A stretch of 64,000 bases of DNA from Hirudo medicinalis (Eukaryota > Annelida > Clitellata > Hirudinida > Hirudinidae), in assembly GCA_011800805.1 (NCBI GenBank), contig MPNW01000559.1, forward strand, positions 174,438 through 238,437, given 5' to 3'. Positions within the stretch are counted from its first letter, which is position 1. Each line of letters opens with the position of its first letter. The translations under genes were made by a program, and so were the position numbers. Shown in pieces: positions 15,101 through 27,800 of this stretch. The notes below the pieces were generated by a model that worked only from the letters and a program-made list of their open reading frames with translations, was not told where the DNA came from and ran no database searches.

Positions 15101-17747
15101 CACTGACGGAGTTCGGAATTTCTCGAACATTTCGTCTTCGTGGATGATTAATCTTACTGCTAATAATAACCTTTCTGTGGAGGGTCACTACCACTGCAAG
15201 GCTTCTAATGAAGCAGGTTCATGGAATGAAACCATTCAAGTTATTGTTCAGGGTGAGTCTAAAAGTACTCTCACCTAGTTTGGCTCACGAATATTAACGA
15301 AGAGTAACATATTAGACTTCGGTATAGTGGTCATTAAATGGGCTTTTTTTGCAGCTGCACCATCATTTAAAAACATATTTGATGGACCAAGAGACTTAAA
15401 TGTGACAGCAGGAGACAGTATTTCTGTCAATTGCAGTCCCCATGCTAATCCCCCTGCAAACATTACTTGGTTGAGAAATGGAATACCTCTAACAAATGGT
15501 ATGTGGATTGTTGTTGTATTGCTTTTTGAATCTGGTTTTGCCTGGCACTGCCTTCTAGGTTTAAATCTTCGTCTTCTGGCCGGCACTTCTTTGCAGCGCC
15601 ACGATTTTGCTTAATAAAATTGCAGTAATTAATTATTTTCAAACTTAAATTGGATATGTTATTTGATGCAGAAATTGCCTTAAATTCAGAAAATTGTTTC
15701 ATGAATTGCTAATCAATTTTAGTTTAAGCTGTTTTCCATGTTTGTCATACCTTTACCTTTCCTCTAAAGTAAGGCAATGGTAAGGGTTAGGCATCTTAGG
15801 GTTAAATTATGTTATATTGATTAGTGATTATTTATTCATTGAAGTGTCTTTATGACGAAATGTATTTGCTACTTTATTCCTGTTCACCTGGGCCTCGGTA
15901 GCTGAACGGCGGTTCTCGAGTGCAACTCCATTTGATTCCTAGGCTGCTTGCAAAAGTTTCTGTTGCTCTCATATTTGTAGCCATGGAGACCAATGTCATT
16001 GTACATGCATGTAGAAGCTATTTTTCCTTGATACTAAATGTGGTGAAATGATTTTATTATTCAGCTTTTTATCTTGTCAAAGGTACCTTTAAGTAAAGCT
16101 CTACCAATTTATAATTGCATCTTGGAATAGTCTGGATGCCTCATTTCATAGGTCCTGATTGTTTATAAAAACAAAAATTGTAATCATCTACAGAGCAACA
16201 GTTTCAAATGACATTCAGTCTGTAACTCCAACTATGTGTCAGTAAATGTTGCTTTTTATAATTGAAGTTTATAATATCTTCCAGATATGCCTGAAAATTA
16301 CCATATCTCTGGAGATTCCAAGTGGCTCAGAATCACAAATGTGTGCAAGTCATGTGCTAGCCCCGATTTGGCCGTCATCCAATGCATAGCACAAAATTCG
16401 CACGGGACCCTCTGGGGTACAGGATACATAAATGTCCTAGGCAGGCATCTTTGACTTATTTAATTATTACATTATCGTTTAATAACGAACTTATAATTTC
16501 AGAAAGGACAAAGATTGTTGCTTCACCAGAAAGTATTGTAGTATCTGCCTTAACCACTCAATTGTCTTTCAACTGTTTTGCCATGTCGGATGATAGCACC
16601 CCGATTAAAACATTGTGGTACAAATCCATGGACAGAGAGGTCATGTTGAGGACCTACAGAGATTTACGAATGTCACTTGATAATCAAACTCTTGCTATAA
16701 TTCCACAAAATTCATCCTTGCTGAAAAACTATGTTGGAAATTACTCTTGTGTGGTATCCAATGGGTACAGTAAGGATATCAGGAATTTCACCATTTCATT
16801 GCTGGATGAACTGAGTTCCCTGCGTTGGTTCTACTCGATGTTCCAATATTAATATAATTCTAATATTACTTGATGTTCTGTTTTAACGTTACAAATATCC
16901 GAGATAAAATTTCATTGCGATCTCTTTTAGCTGTCATCTTTAAAGCTGCTGAGACTAAAGGGACGGTTTATGCAGTGGCCTTGATGTTGATGCTGTTGTT
17001 ACTACTTCTTTTAATGGCATTTCTCTGTTACAAAAATCAAAGATGTGCCACTTATTTGGGTGAGTTTGCATTATTATTAATTTCATTTTATTGATGACTA
17101 CAAATAAGAAGTTTTATTTTGTTAAGTAATTTGTCTAGCAGGTCTTAACCATTTAACTGCATCTGATGTTGTTTTTCAGTCGATGAGAAAGAGAGAGAGA
17201 ATGGAAATGAGCCAGAGAAAGAGCTAGAAAACAATGGGTTTCTTGTCTACAGCAGACCGTGAGTGCCCTTGGCAGTTTAATTTTATTCTTGAATGCCAGG
17301 GATTTTTCAATATTTGTTTGCCTAGGTGGATGTTTGTATTTATTTGTCGGTTCGAATTTAGCCGGCATTTTGACTGCTTTATGTATCCGTATGGTATGAT
17401 AAGGCACTACATTCGCCAGGATGTTTATGGAGAGCCTTTAAGCAAGTGTGCTCCCTGGTGGTGCAAGTTGGGAAGGTGATGCACGACGACGTTGCCTGCA
17501 CTGTCGTGTGCATTGAATTTACCTGTATTTATCTATCGAAGGGGAAGGGAATGTCATTGATTCAATTAATGATGATGTTGATAATGCTTTCAGTGAACAG
17601 AAACTCACCCAGGGAAGTCGCCTTTCTCTCATCAGCTCAGGCATAAGCTATGGAAACATGAGCCTGAGTGAATATGGAGATGCAGAAGCAGGAAAGTATG
17701 ATGAGGATGGTTCCTTTATCGGAAATTACGGTGTTGAATACAAATAA
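12197..17747 (+). CDS. L1CAM/neuroglian-family receptor: five Ig domains, TM, ankyrin-binding tail, no FN3 domains
   Basis: Neural-type cell-adhesion receptor. Twelve exons close in frame to 640 residues: 12197-12266, 13362-13464, 14050-14411, 14532-14663, 14753-14855, 15074-15252, 15355-15498, 16285-16440, 16503-16814, 16931-17059, 17180-17258, 17594-17747. The signal peptide (MPRSVYAMLVIFQLPHFILA) has a phase-1 donor matching the first Ig exon. Ig1 has FLLECEAQG, LKWLKNGKEF and HEYQCLFENEHG. Ig2 has VVKCG and FKCYIWNE. Ig3 has VSLKCFFSGYPTPEVHW and GHYHCKASNEAG. The Ig4-like domain has ISVNCSPHANPPANITWLRNG and IQCIAQNSHG. The last (Ig6-like) has LSFNCFA, LWYKSMD and GNYSCVVSNG. The TM helix (VALMLMLLLLLLLMAFLCY) follows at once. 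The tail has VDEKE and SEYGDAEAGKYDEDGSFIGNYG. Family members normally have six Ig plus four or five FN3 (about 1250 residues). The donor after 16814 is weak; the intron at 16441 begins with GC. Confidence 0.88.
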
Positions 17748-19192
17748 GTCTTAGTTCTCTTTCATTTCATAATATCTCACTTTTGTATGATTCGGTGAAG
17801 GCTTTTATTTGTTTATGAGGAGTTGTTATTCGGGCTTGTGAGCTCGTTTTCTTTGTTCTGAATTTGTATTTTTGAATTGTATAATCTCACTTGATACTAA
17901 ATAAGAAACTAAAAATTGGAAACTCAGTAAGATGCCTTTAATGAATTTCCTCGTTTGGAATCGTATCATGAATAGTACTTGTTGCAGTAATTGGATATGT
18001 TAATGTACATTTTTCGTATTCAATACAATGTTGTTTTTCGAAATGTCACTGGTCGTATAAAATTGAAATTGATCATTGAGTCTGGGAAACGTGTGGGTTC
18101 GAGATGAGAATGCTTTCGTTGAGGGATGAACCATAATTTTCCAATACTACACAAAAGATGTGAGGAATAACGTCTTAAAATGCAAGCAAAGGCCGAAATA
18201 ATGTGCGCTTGAGACCTTTTTGCGGTTCAATGAGAAGTGAACTTAGAGGTGTGACCACGGTCAGAATGATAGTTCTTAATCAGCTTTTTTTGCAGTTTTT
18301 TCCTTGGATCGTACATTGAAATAGATGTTAAGTTGAAATATTGAAATTTCCAAGGTGTGGGAACTAGTCTAATTTAGAAAGTTTTTTAGTCAATCCGGAG
18401 ACATGTTAGGATATTTCAAGAAACAAATCGATAACGGTTCTTACAGCTTGAGGCCAGATTTTTTTCTCTTATGCCAATACACGACCGGATATATTTGGTT
18501 TAGTAGCCATAATTCTGGCACTATTGCTTGTAACTTTTTTCTACAATTTAATTAACATAAAAGCCCCGCTTCTAGTCTTAGCACCAATTTTGGTTTTATT
18601 TCCGCCACGATTTGTTAACAAATTGATGAATTCATCATTTCGTGATGATTATTGGATGGAATTGCATATCAATTCACCATGATTAGAGGAAAAACCTCCA
18701 AAAGCGAAGTGATTGTATTATAAGTGAACCAATAAAATCTTTACAACTTTGCGGATGATGTCATTTAGAGGCGGTGCTTAGCGCTACGTGTAAACACGAA
18801 GTCGTCTAGAGTCATCGGAGGACGCGTGAAAATTGAAATAAGAATTTCGGATAAATGAATCAAATTTTCATTACGGTTTTTGGAGTTTTGTAATTGTATT
18901 TGAAATATTTCTAGATAATGACTTTATGAAGACTACAAAAAGGATATAAAGGTATGATTGATACTCATGGAAGTTAATCAGCCTGTTAATTATGGTACCG
19001 AATCGAATGAGTCGTAATAGTTATCACGACAGCATCGCAGATTATTTCATAAGCCGATGAAACGTCGTCGCCATTCTGACGCCATCGTTAAACGAAATTG
19101 TTTAATAGTACGGTTGCGATTGGGAATAAATGAATGTTGCTTTAAATCTGAATCGAGTTCTATGTTTTATTACTTATTAGGGTGCTGATTTC
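17748..19192. other. Intergenic between the L1-type and Tribbles genes
   Basis: Contains the 3' UTR of the L1-type gene at its left and the promoter region of the Tribbles gene at its right. No RNA gene or further coding exon recognised. Confidence 0.5.
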
Positions 19193-20394
19193 ATGAATAC
19201 CAATTTACGCGTGGCCATTCCAAAGCAGTTACCAAGCGGTCATGTCTTAAAGGAACTTTTCGCTCAACCCGGACGGGCTTTGACACCCGAGATAAGGAAC
19301 GAAAATTTTTCACCTTTTAACGGCAATATCGACAAAACTAGTCACTTCGTAAAAGTTGGAAAATACGTGATACAAGCTAACAATGAAGTTGAAGTCGGTC
19401 CACATCACTGTTTTAGAGCTCTCAACATTGAAACCAACGAAGAAAAACAAGTGAAGGTAATGAGCTAGTCTGTTTGTTCTTGAAGCAACTTTTCATACAA
19501 GTTTTGTCTACAGATATTTCCCACTGACACTTACAAAGACATTCTTGCACCTTATTTCATCACTGGTTGTCATCACAACATAGCAAATATAAGTGAAATA
19601 ATTGTCACTCCCAGCAAGTGTTATACATTTTTTGATAAAACATTGGAGAATCTGCACTTTTTCATAAGAAAAAAGCACAAACTCAAGGAAAGAGAGGCTT
19701 GTTGTCTATACAAACAAATTGTTGAAGCTGTGAGGCTCTGTCATGATAATAATGTTGTTGTTAGGGACATAAAACTAAGAAAATTTGTTTTTATAGATAG
19801 TGAAAAGTGAGTTTAATGCTTGCAGACTTTGTAATGCTTTGCCATTTATGATGAATTCATAACCAAATCATAATGTTTTACAGAAAGCATTTAATTCTCA
19901 CTGGATTGGAGGAAGGTCTAGTGATCCAAGATGATGGAACCGATACGCTTTACGACAAACATGGATGTTTGGCATACATAAGCCCTGAAATTCTCCATTC
20001 GACAACGGGATACTCTGGAAGGGCTTCGGATGTTTGGAGTCTTGGTGTCGTTTTGTACACGATGTTGGTCGGCCAATACCCCTTTCATGACAATGATATT
20101 CCAAATTTGTTCAAGAAAATCCGATCCGGAGCATTTGTAATGCCTGATTTTCTGTCACCCCAAGTTAAATGTTTACTTAAGAACTTGCTTAGAATTGATC
20201 CATCTCAACGACTAACAACCGATGAAATACTTGACCATCCATGGTTTGAGACATCTCACCAAATCTCAGAGTGTTCACCAAAGACTAGCTCTGGAAAGTC
20301 TAAAATTGGAGACCAATTTGTTCCTGAATTGCCATATTCTCAAAAGGTTGAGGAACAAACATTACTAGAGGATTCCATAGAAAAATTTTTATAA
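19193..20394 (+). CDS. TRIB: Tribbles pseudokinase
   Basis: Scaffold pseudokinase that brings substrates to the COP1 ubiquitin ligase and binds MEK1. Exons 19193-19456, 19514-19806 and 19884-20394 join in frame to 355 residues, a normal length for the family. Kinase landmarks: LHFFIRKKHKLKEREACCLY, catalytic loop VVVRDIKLRKFVF (LRDLKLRKF type), DFG replaced by GLE in LILTGLEEG (SLE in vertebrate TRIBs), KHGCLAYISPEIL, SDVWSLGVVLYTMLVGQYPF, and the MEK1-binding motif ILDHPWF. The C-tail has DQFVPELPY, the COP1-binding DQxVPxL motif, 21 residues from the end. The glycine-rich loop is degenerate, as expected. The start is the first in-frame ATG, directly upstream of the kinase-like core. No neighbour suggests co-regulation. 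Confidence 0.95.
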
Positions 20395-21384
20395 ATATCC
20401 AAGCCCCACAGGGAGAACCATTTGTAAGAACTGCTAACCACTTTCAAGGAAAAGCATTTGTACCATGTTCAGTTATATTTAATCAAATTATTAAACCATA
20501 AGATTCCTTGCCAGAAATATAGGATTATTAAAGCATTGTTTCTGTTTGTTGGCTGAGATTCATTTAATTGGAGAAAGCAAAATATATTGCTGCATTAAAG
20601 ACGAGGAATAGGTTGCAATCGTTTACTTTGGCTCCTAACTTCTTTTCCGATGTGCTTTCATGGTTTTATTATGAGCTGGGAAATGTAGTTGGCGGAAGTT
20701 TGGAGAGAAGACTAGCATTTGCACGAGAAGTCGCGTTGAGGTTGAGTGTTGCGCTCAAACTGCGCTTGTGAGTCAAGTTGTGGGTCGATAGGTGTGGCTG
20801 GAATTAGGTCGGGAATCGTCTGGGTGTCCGCGTTTCAGAGCAACAGTTTTTTGACAGTCGCAAGGTGGCATTTGAATTGAAAGTATTCGCTGGCTTAATA
20901 TTAATAGTTAAATCATGCTTTTGTGGATTCGAGTGCCCACGAGGACGATGCGAGATCTGTTTCTCGTTCGTTATGGTCTCTAAAACTCCTTACTTATCCC
21001 CACTTCTTCAGTGTTGTCATTAGTATTAGTTCCAATTATTATTTCTACTGTTTTTTGGGCAATACCAAAATTATGAATGTTTCCTAACAAGAGAGAGCAA
21101 ACTTATTTGCGAAAAGTAGTACGTTAAAGTAAAATCTCTGTCACCAACAGTTTGAGTTTATTAATGATTTAAATTCTTTCCTTAGTTTTGATTTCGACAT
21201 AAAATTAATTTTAAGCTAAAAAAAAGACCAAGGCGTCGATATTTTGCTTACAAAGCTAAAACATTTGAAAACGCGAATCCAACTGTTTTTTTTTTAGATT
21301 TTATATTTACTGATTGAAAATTAAGAGGTTGAAAACATCCATTCAAAATCGAAGCAAAATCGTCAGGCTATTCTTGGCGGGTTT
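20395..21384. other. Intergenic between Tribbles and the bHLH-like gene
   Basis: 3' UTR of Tribbles and upstream region of the next gene. Only short incidental open frames, no recognisable protein or RNA gene. Confidence 0.5.
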
Positions 21385-23187
21385 ATGAGGTCGTCGGCTC
21401 GTTTGGCTCGCTCTTCGTCAGTCATGGAGCGCTATTTGACTAGAAAACCGAGCGAAGTTTGTGAAAATTTGGTTAAAGCACGAAAAAGACATTTTGATTC
21501 CAGATGGAGGGCCAACATTGCTAGTTGCTTTGAAACTCTTCTTCACATAGTACCGATGAGCAAAAGGGCCATTAAAAAGCAGTCTAAAGTCAGTGCATTG
21601 ATAGCAACTTGAAGCCTAATAAATACTTACATAAAGCTAAAAAGTATGTCATTCAAACAGGCAAATATTCTTGAAGCCACAGCACAACATTTGGAATTCT
21701 TAGAAAGGACTATAGTTCTACTGCTTCAAGCAAAGGGTAAATTTAAATGATTTGAGAGAATTTGTTTTAATGGGTGCCAGCCGTTTCTTTATCATTGTTG
21801 GTTGATATTTTGAATCAGTAATGAATTAAAGATGGTAACGTGGATGTGGGGATGATTTCGCTATGACCTTCGCACTGTTGCAAATGTGGCATGACGTGAT
21901 CACTTATCTAGTAACCTTTATGAAATAATGCTTCAGCCAAGAAGTTAGGGATACAAAACTCGTATGCGTGGTGTGCCAATGAAATTGAACAATTAAAAGC
22001 ATCCTTCATTGTCAAAGAAAGCAGCAGACCACGGAAACCAGCGTGAGATTCAAAATTTGGCTATTGTTACATTCTAAACGTACAGGACCTAATTTACATC
22101 CACAGGAAAGGAAGGCAGAGAAACAGGCTGACGAGAGTAAAAAATGTTTGTAAATGTATAATGAAATGTTCGACCTACATGTTTGTAATAATACATAATT
22201 CATATTCTCCAGAGAAATAAGAAATTTGATGTGGGAAACACAGCAGACAATTATACAGCTAGGGTAATCAATGGCACTCTATAATGATTCTGAGTAAACG
22301 TTCTGTTTTTTATTAAGGCTGAGAAAAAACCACTTGATGAGTCAAAAAGCTTGCAAAGAGTTATTGAGGTTACTTTGCAAGAAAAATATTTTTAATCTGG
22401 ACTTTATAGCATAAGTTTCGATTTTAGGTGCATGTGAGCGAAGGTTTGTGTTGCAAGGAAGAGATGTTTGGAAGTGATGATGAAGGCATCCACAGTGTGA
22501 ACAGGTGAGACTTTCTTTCAAGCAGGACCAGTTGAACTTTTATCAACTTCAATGCATATGTTCCAGCTTGGAAGTTACACCCAAGATTACACCAATGGAA
22601 GCCTTTAAAATGCCAAAGAAGTAAGATAAGCTTTTGCAATCGTCTTTAAGAGGAACTGAAAAAACATTGTCTTTCGAAGAGTTCGAAAGTTCTCGCATCC
22701 TGCCATGGCACACGTGTCCAGAAGATCCCTCATCGAGTATTTGAACTGCAAGTACCATGTGCACCATTTACTCATGTTAACTTAGTTTATGTTTTACAGA
22801 CAGCTAGATTCTCTGAAGAGTGAAAACTTTCCGACTAAAATAATCCGATCACCAGTTAAGCAAAGCTGTGAGATTGATTTTTTTTTGTGATTGGTTCATC
22901 AAAATAATCACCTTTGAATTAATCGAAAAGCGTCAGATGAAAGATTGTTATTTTTGGATGAAAGCATGGATCCGTGGCTTTCGAACCGTCTCGTGTTGCT
23001 CATCGAAGATGACCATCCGAACACAGACGAGGTGAGTCCCGCACATAATTCCACAACGTTCTCCTATCGAGGTACTTTCCATCACCAGGCACCTCAGGAA
23101 GACCAAATTGCAGAACAAGTGGAATTTCTCGGACAAAACAGTCCACTTTTTGGGCAGGAGTTAGAACACCTACTCAGCAGCTGTTAG
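21385..23187 (+). CDS. Putative basic helix-loop-helix protein, orphan
   Basis: Ten small exons join in frame to 324 residues: 21385-21588, 21661-21736, 21937-22042, 22106-22136, 22213-22263, 22318-22368, 22428-22504, 22567-22620, 22800-22867, 22931-23187. Residues about 30-95 look like bHLH: basic and helix 1 (KARKRHFDSRW, then RANIASCFETLLHIVP), loop MSKRAIKKQSK, helix 2 (ANILEATAQHLEFLERTIVL). The LEATxxHLEFLE helix recalls germ-cell bHLH factors (SOHLH) and STRA8/MEIOSIN-like proteins, but I cannot assign it. The remainder is polar, with acidic patches (FGSDDEGIH, IEDDHPNTDE) and a hydrophobic-acidic segment LLFLDESMDPWL that could be an activation motif. The basic region is not a classical E-box reader. 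The exon structure and phases are sound; the function is a guess. Confidence 0.6.
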
Positions 23188-23637
23188 CTTGCTCAAAATT
23201 TATTTTACAACTGCTTTTGCAGTTCATCAGCTGGCATAAATAAGCAACTGTTCAAACTTTTAGAGTTGGTGAAACTTTCATATTTATTGGGGTTGTGCAT
23301 GGTCAACCCAATTTTTGCTTTGCCTCCTGCATTTTCACTAACTTATGACTGCACCCAGAATTTTTATGTTTCACCATGTTTATTTGCCTGTTCAGTCATT
23401 GTTTTGGTGCTTAGCTTGTTTAAATGTTGTGTTTAACGTCCACTGTTGTTAGCCTTGTCAAGGTTTATGTCCAACTGTCTCAATATTCAGCTTTGTTCTT
23501 CAGAATCAATGAACTAGTTCTTCCCGTATTAATTTGATTTTACCCGGCCTTGCGATACGAACCCATATTTCTCTGCATCAAAATAACTATGGAAAACAAA
23601 CTTGCAGGGTACGGTACATATTGTATTGTTACGTAGG
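23188..23637. other. Convergent 3' ends, no gene
   Basis: Short AT-rich gap between the stop of the bHLH-like gene (plus) and the stop of MRPL46 (minus). Holds both 3' UTRs. Confidence 0.5.
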
Positions 23638-24870
23638 TTATTCAAGTACGAGATTCTTCAGTTTTGATCCGTAAGTGTTATTCGAGAACTGACGAACCTC
23701 TTCTTTTGCTACCCATCTGTAGTCGGGGCACTGAGGATCCAAGGAACCTCCCACATAACATGCCTTAAAGAAGAACACCTGGCAAGAAGCAGAAAAAGGG
23801 ATTAAGAAATAGGGTGTAGGACATTTTAGAGAGCACATACCTTTGCTCCTACAAAGTCCTTGTAGGCATTTGGTGGATACTTGAACTGGTAGAACCCACA
23901 GGGAGCATTACCAAATATCTCTGCCTTGAACTGGGGCCCACAGAGTTCTGTCAAAGCTCTTTCTGCTGCCTAAATAAAACAAATATGCCAGTCAATAGTT
24001 AACAAGTATCACTGCCTGTGCTGTGTTACCTCTCTCATAGACTCATTATCCTTCCTGATATTCATTGGGCAAGCCCATTGAGCATCTTTTCCAAATTGTT
24101 GGTGCAAGAGAAGAACCAATTTCCTATCTAATTTTCTATCTAAGGATTTCTGGTCATTGGTCTCATCAGCCTCTACAATCAAGTGTTTGTAAATGTTGCC
24201 AAGTTTTTATCAAAATGGACTCATGTTAGAGATATCTGATTAAATGTTGACTTCATGGTATTGATATGCATCATTTTAATAATTTTCCTTGGAGCCCAAG
24301 GCAAGATTTAAACATCATCTTTTGTGCTTGTGATTTTGAGCAACCAACCTGTTATTCTAGGAGCAAACTGGAAAGCTGTGTGTTCTTCCTTCCACATGTC
24401 TTCCATTTCTTGTGCTGTGTGAAGAACTGCATCTCCATCTGCATCCAGAAGTTCTGCCTGTTTCTTTTTTTCTATATTTTTTCTGGATATAATATTTTGA
24501 TTTGTTATTATGAGTGAGGTGGGTAGAGGGTATGCCTTGGCACTTACTTGTCTTCGATGTGTCGGAGACTGTGGTCTGATAATAGACTTTTCTCATTTTC
24601 TACCGCTAACATCATGGCGGAAAAGTCTTCTTCAATCTTATTTTTCTTTGGAGTTATTATTGGAGACCTCTCCACTATTACTGCACTCATTAGGTGCCAC
24701 TTCGTTTGTAATGAGCTGCATTTACCAAATTCTCTTGAACTACCTGTAAAATTAGTGAAAATTAAATTTGACGCTGCAGGGGAAATTAACCAGTATGATG
24801 AGTCAATCGGAAGGCAGCTTTCGATATGGTACATTGATATCCAAAGCCCGTCTTGACGAAAAAACTTCAT
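23638..24870 (-). CDS. MRPL46: Mitochondrial large-subunit ribosomal protein L46
   Basis: Component of the mitochondrial 39S ribosomal subunit. Exons 24870-24548, 24482-24349, 24172-24030, 23969-23841, 23778-23638 join to 289 residues; the human protein has 279. Matching family blocks: WHLMSAVIVERSPII near the N-terminus, LLSDHSLRHIEDK, KKKQAELLDADGD, MEDMWKEEHTAFQF, LDRKLDRKLVLLL, the Nudix-like-fold segment APCGFYQFKYPPNAY, VFFFKACYVGGS and the C-terminal YRWVAKEEVRQF. The first about 60 residues should carry the mitochondrial targeting signal; the start at 24870 is the first in-frame ATG and is less sure than the rest, since a further 5' exon is possible. Tail-to-tail with the bHLH-like gene. 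Confidence 0.93.
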
Positions 24871-27800
24871 ATGCCATTAACTGATTGATATCCTGATTAT
24901 TGGAGGCATTTGACATTAGCTGAGCGCTGGAAACTGGACGAATCAGACACACTCCTGGACCAATTTAAATTACTATTTTTCCAAAGCAGAACAATAATTT
25001 AATAACCTTGTACGCAAAAGTTAAACGGAACTTTTGTAAGTAAGTTCAAAAGAGTAGAGCTCCGAGATTTGATGACAAGCATGACTCCTGCGGTGCCGAA
25101 ACCTTAGTTTACGTTTTCGAGGTTCGTACCGTGAGGGTGTTATTGATCATTTTAAATTATTAAAATTTTTAATTTAAGAAAATATTTATATATTTTAAAT
25201 AGGTCAGATATATTCAATTCATAGAAATTTCACAAATCCTGATTCACGAAAATGTTGCTTCATAAAGAAATTTTATTTTATATAGGTTCCGTTTCGTAAT
25301 TTTAGATCCATGCAATTTTTTGAGAAATGATTCCTTTTCGGTTATATTTAGACGTTTAGATTATTCGGTTATATTTATATTGTGCTGAAATTATATTGGA
25401 TATGGATTAGTGTTTTTTTAATGTTCACAAGAAATATAATAAATAAATATAAGTTCGAGCCAATCATTCTTATGATTACAAATCTTTGGAAAAGGAATCG
25501 AAGTACAGACTACAAAACTTGGAGTTTTTACTGCAAAGCGGTTTTTTCCGCAATTAAAATAATACGATACATGTGGGCATTTAACAAAAAGTAAATGCTA
25601 GAAAAATGAGTTCTTGCTCCTAACATAGATTGAAACAAGCTTTTTAAACCTCGGACAATGCATTATTCTCTGAGCAAAATCTTTCAAAAGAGCTTCGGAA
25701 GCCACATCACAATCTTTTTGCTTGAAAAATAATTATGGTTCCATCTTCATCTGAAGAGTGGAATTCCAACGCTATTTTTATAACTCAGTATGATAAAAAA
25801 AACAAAGCGATTAAACTTATCTTGTTTAATCATGTAACAATTACGCCTTAATTGTGAAATTGACGTTAAATAAACAAACACCTAGTTTCAGGTATTTCGA
25901 AAAAGATGCCTCAAACGTTCATGGTGGCATAAATGTAAATTCATAAATATAATTCGATTAAAATAATGGATATTCAACTTAGCTTTTATCAATTATGTCA
26001 GCATTAGCCTGGTTCTTTTATTCAGTTTTTGGTCGTTAATAATGGCCTAATCCACTTCTGGCACAAAGATTACTATTAAGAAACTCTTAATTATAATCAT
26101 TGTACGCCGCTGGTCCATCATGGACATTGACGATATTCTATCGGTATGTCGTTGTGGAACGTTGTGATACAAATTTATATTGAAAAATATGTAAAAGATC
26201 AATTTATTTTCAAAAGTAACCTTTGCTAAATATCGATCGAGATTAACATCCAAACGCTTGCATTTTTATAATTATATAGAATAACATAATTTAAAATGCT
26301 TATTTATAATATGTTTAAATATTGTTTATACACGGATACATTTTAGGAATGGAAATAATTTAATTCTATGGAAATAAGATATTGCATTAGTGAAAAATCT
26401 TCAATGAATTGCAAACATTTCTCCATTTCGTGGATCTCCGCGACTGTTTTTGTTGAAGTAACTTTCGAGAAAATTGAAATGTTAGCGGCTGTCAGGGTTT
26501 GTATTTGCTTCTCTGAGATTAATAGGGAATTGTTCACAACCAGCGGTGCAATCGGAAATATTTCTTTTTTTGGATAATTTTTATTTCCTTCAGTTATTTG
26601 CACACGATTTTTTCATCCTGTCCGTCCTTGACTGAAACATTTTTGAACGACAGACCTTCATAGATGGGCAACATTTGACGTAATAACGCTTCCTCAAACC
26701 TCGATTTATTCGCTGCTTGGCGTGGAATGTCAAGTTTCGGGGAGCAGTTGCATTGTTCGCATGCTTTTTATATGCGGTTTTGAATGCAAACATATTGTCC
26801 ATAAAACATCAAACGTTTCATGTTAAACAAGACCGAATGAATTTAAAAACCCAATTATCGGAATAATTTGTTGCCTTAGGCCACATAAATAGTCATTAAC
26901 AAGATAAAACAGAATGCGATACAAGATGCTTCCGGTATGGTTGTGTTCGTCGGTGAGCAACTTTGAACACCATGGCACTCGTGCAATTGAATCCTGTAAC
27001 ATCGCAGTAAAACATTTCCACCTTTAAATCAGTTTTCACTTAATATAACGTAATGTGTCCATAGTTACCAAGTCAACACTACAAGAAAACTATGTGAAAT
27101 CTGTATGCTGTTTACATTTCAGCAACATCATGTGAGATTTAATAAACCTAAAAATGCGAAAAATGTTTGGAAGCTAGAAAGGACTTTTTAAAATTTCTTT
27201 TTCGATGAAGATATATGAATATTTTCTTGGTAGAAATTACGTAGGGGTTCATTACGCTGCAGTCAAGAATAATAAATAAAAGCTCAGCAAATTTAAAGGT
27301 GTCTATTTTGCATATCTAAAAAGATTTGAGAATTTCACACAGTCTTGGAAGGAAGCTTGTCTCCAGATGAAATGTCAAGAACGCCTGGAAAGCTTAGACA
27401 AGATTTATTGGTGCCCAGTAATGTGTAACGAGAAGTAACGAAGCTAAAGTACTTGATGTGAGAGAGCATTTCTTCTGATGTTGCGTATGCAAGCACAACT
27501 TTCATTTAAGTAAATTTCTTTTTCGTTCTCAAATTTAAATTTTTTTTTAAACCAAGGTTCAAAGAAATTTTATTTTTGGAAAACTCAATTTGTGGACAAC
27601 AAATATTTATATCCCAACTTCTGTAACTTGTAATAATCTTCCATTTGCTGCGAAAGTTCAGATTCGGTGATAAGCAACTGAACCTGGTCGCCAATATTAG
27701 CTTTTCAGAGAAGAGTTATGAGATCCGTTTTAGAAAAGCCGCAGATTTCGAGCGCTTTTGCACAGATTCAGTAGCTGTTAAAAATTCAGCCCTATAAGTT

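Noticed and set aside
15889..15970. A-box-like TAGCTGAACGG and GGTTCTCGAG suggesting a tRNA or tRNA-derived SINE
   Set aside because: No cloverleaf could be drawn and no second copy was seen in the window.
25382..25594. 70-codon open frame in the long non-coding stretch
   Set aside because: AT-rich sequence with no recognisable domain.
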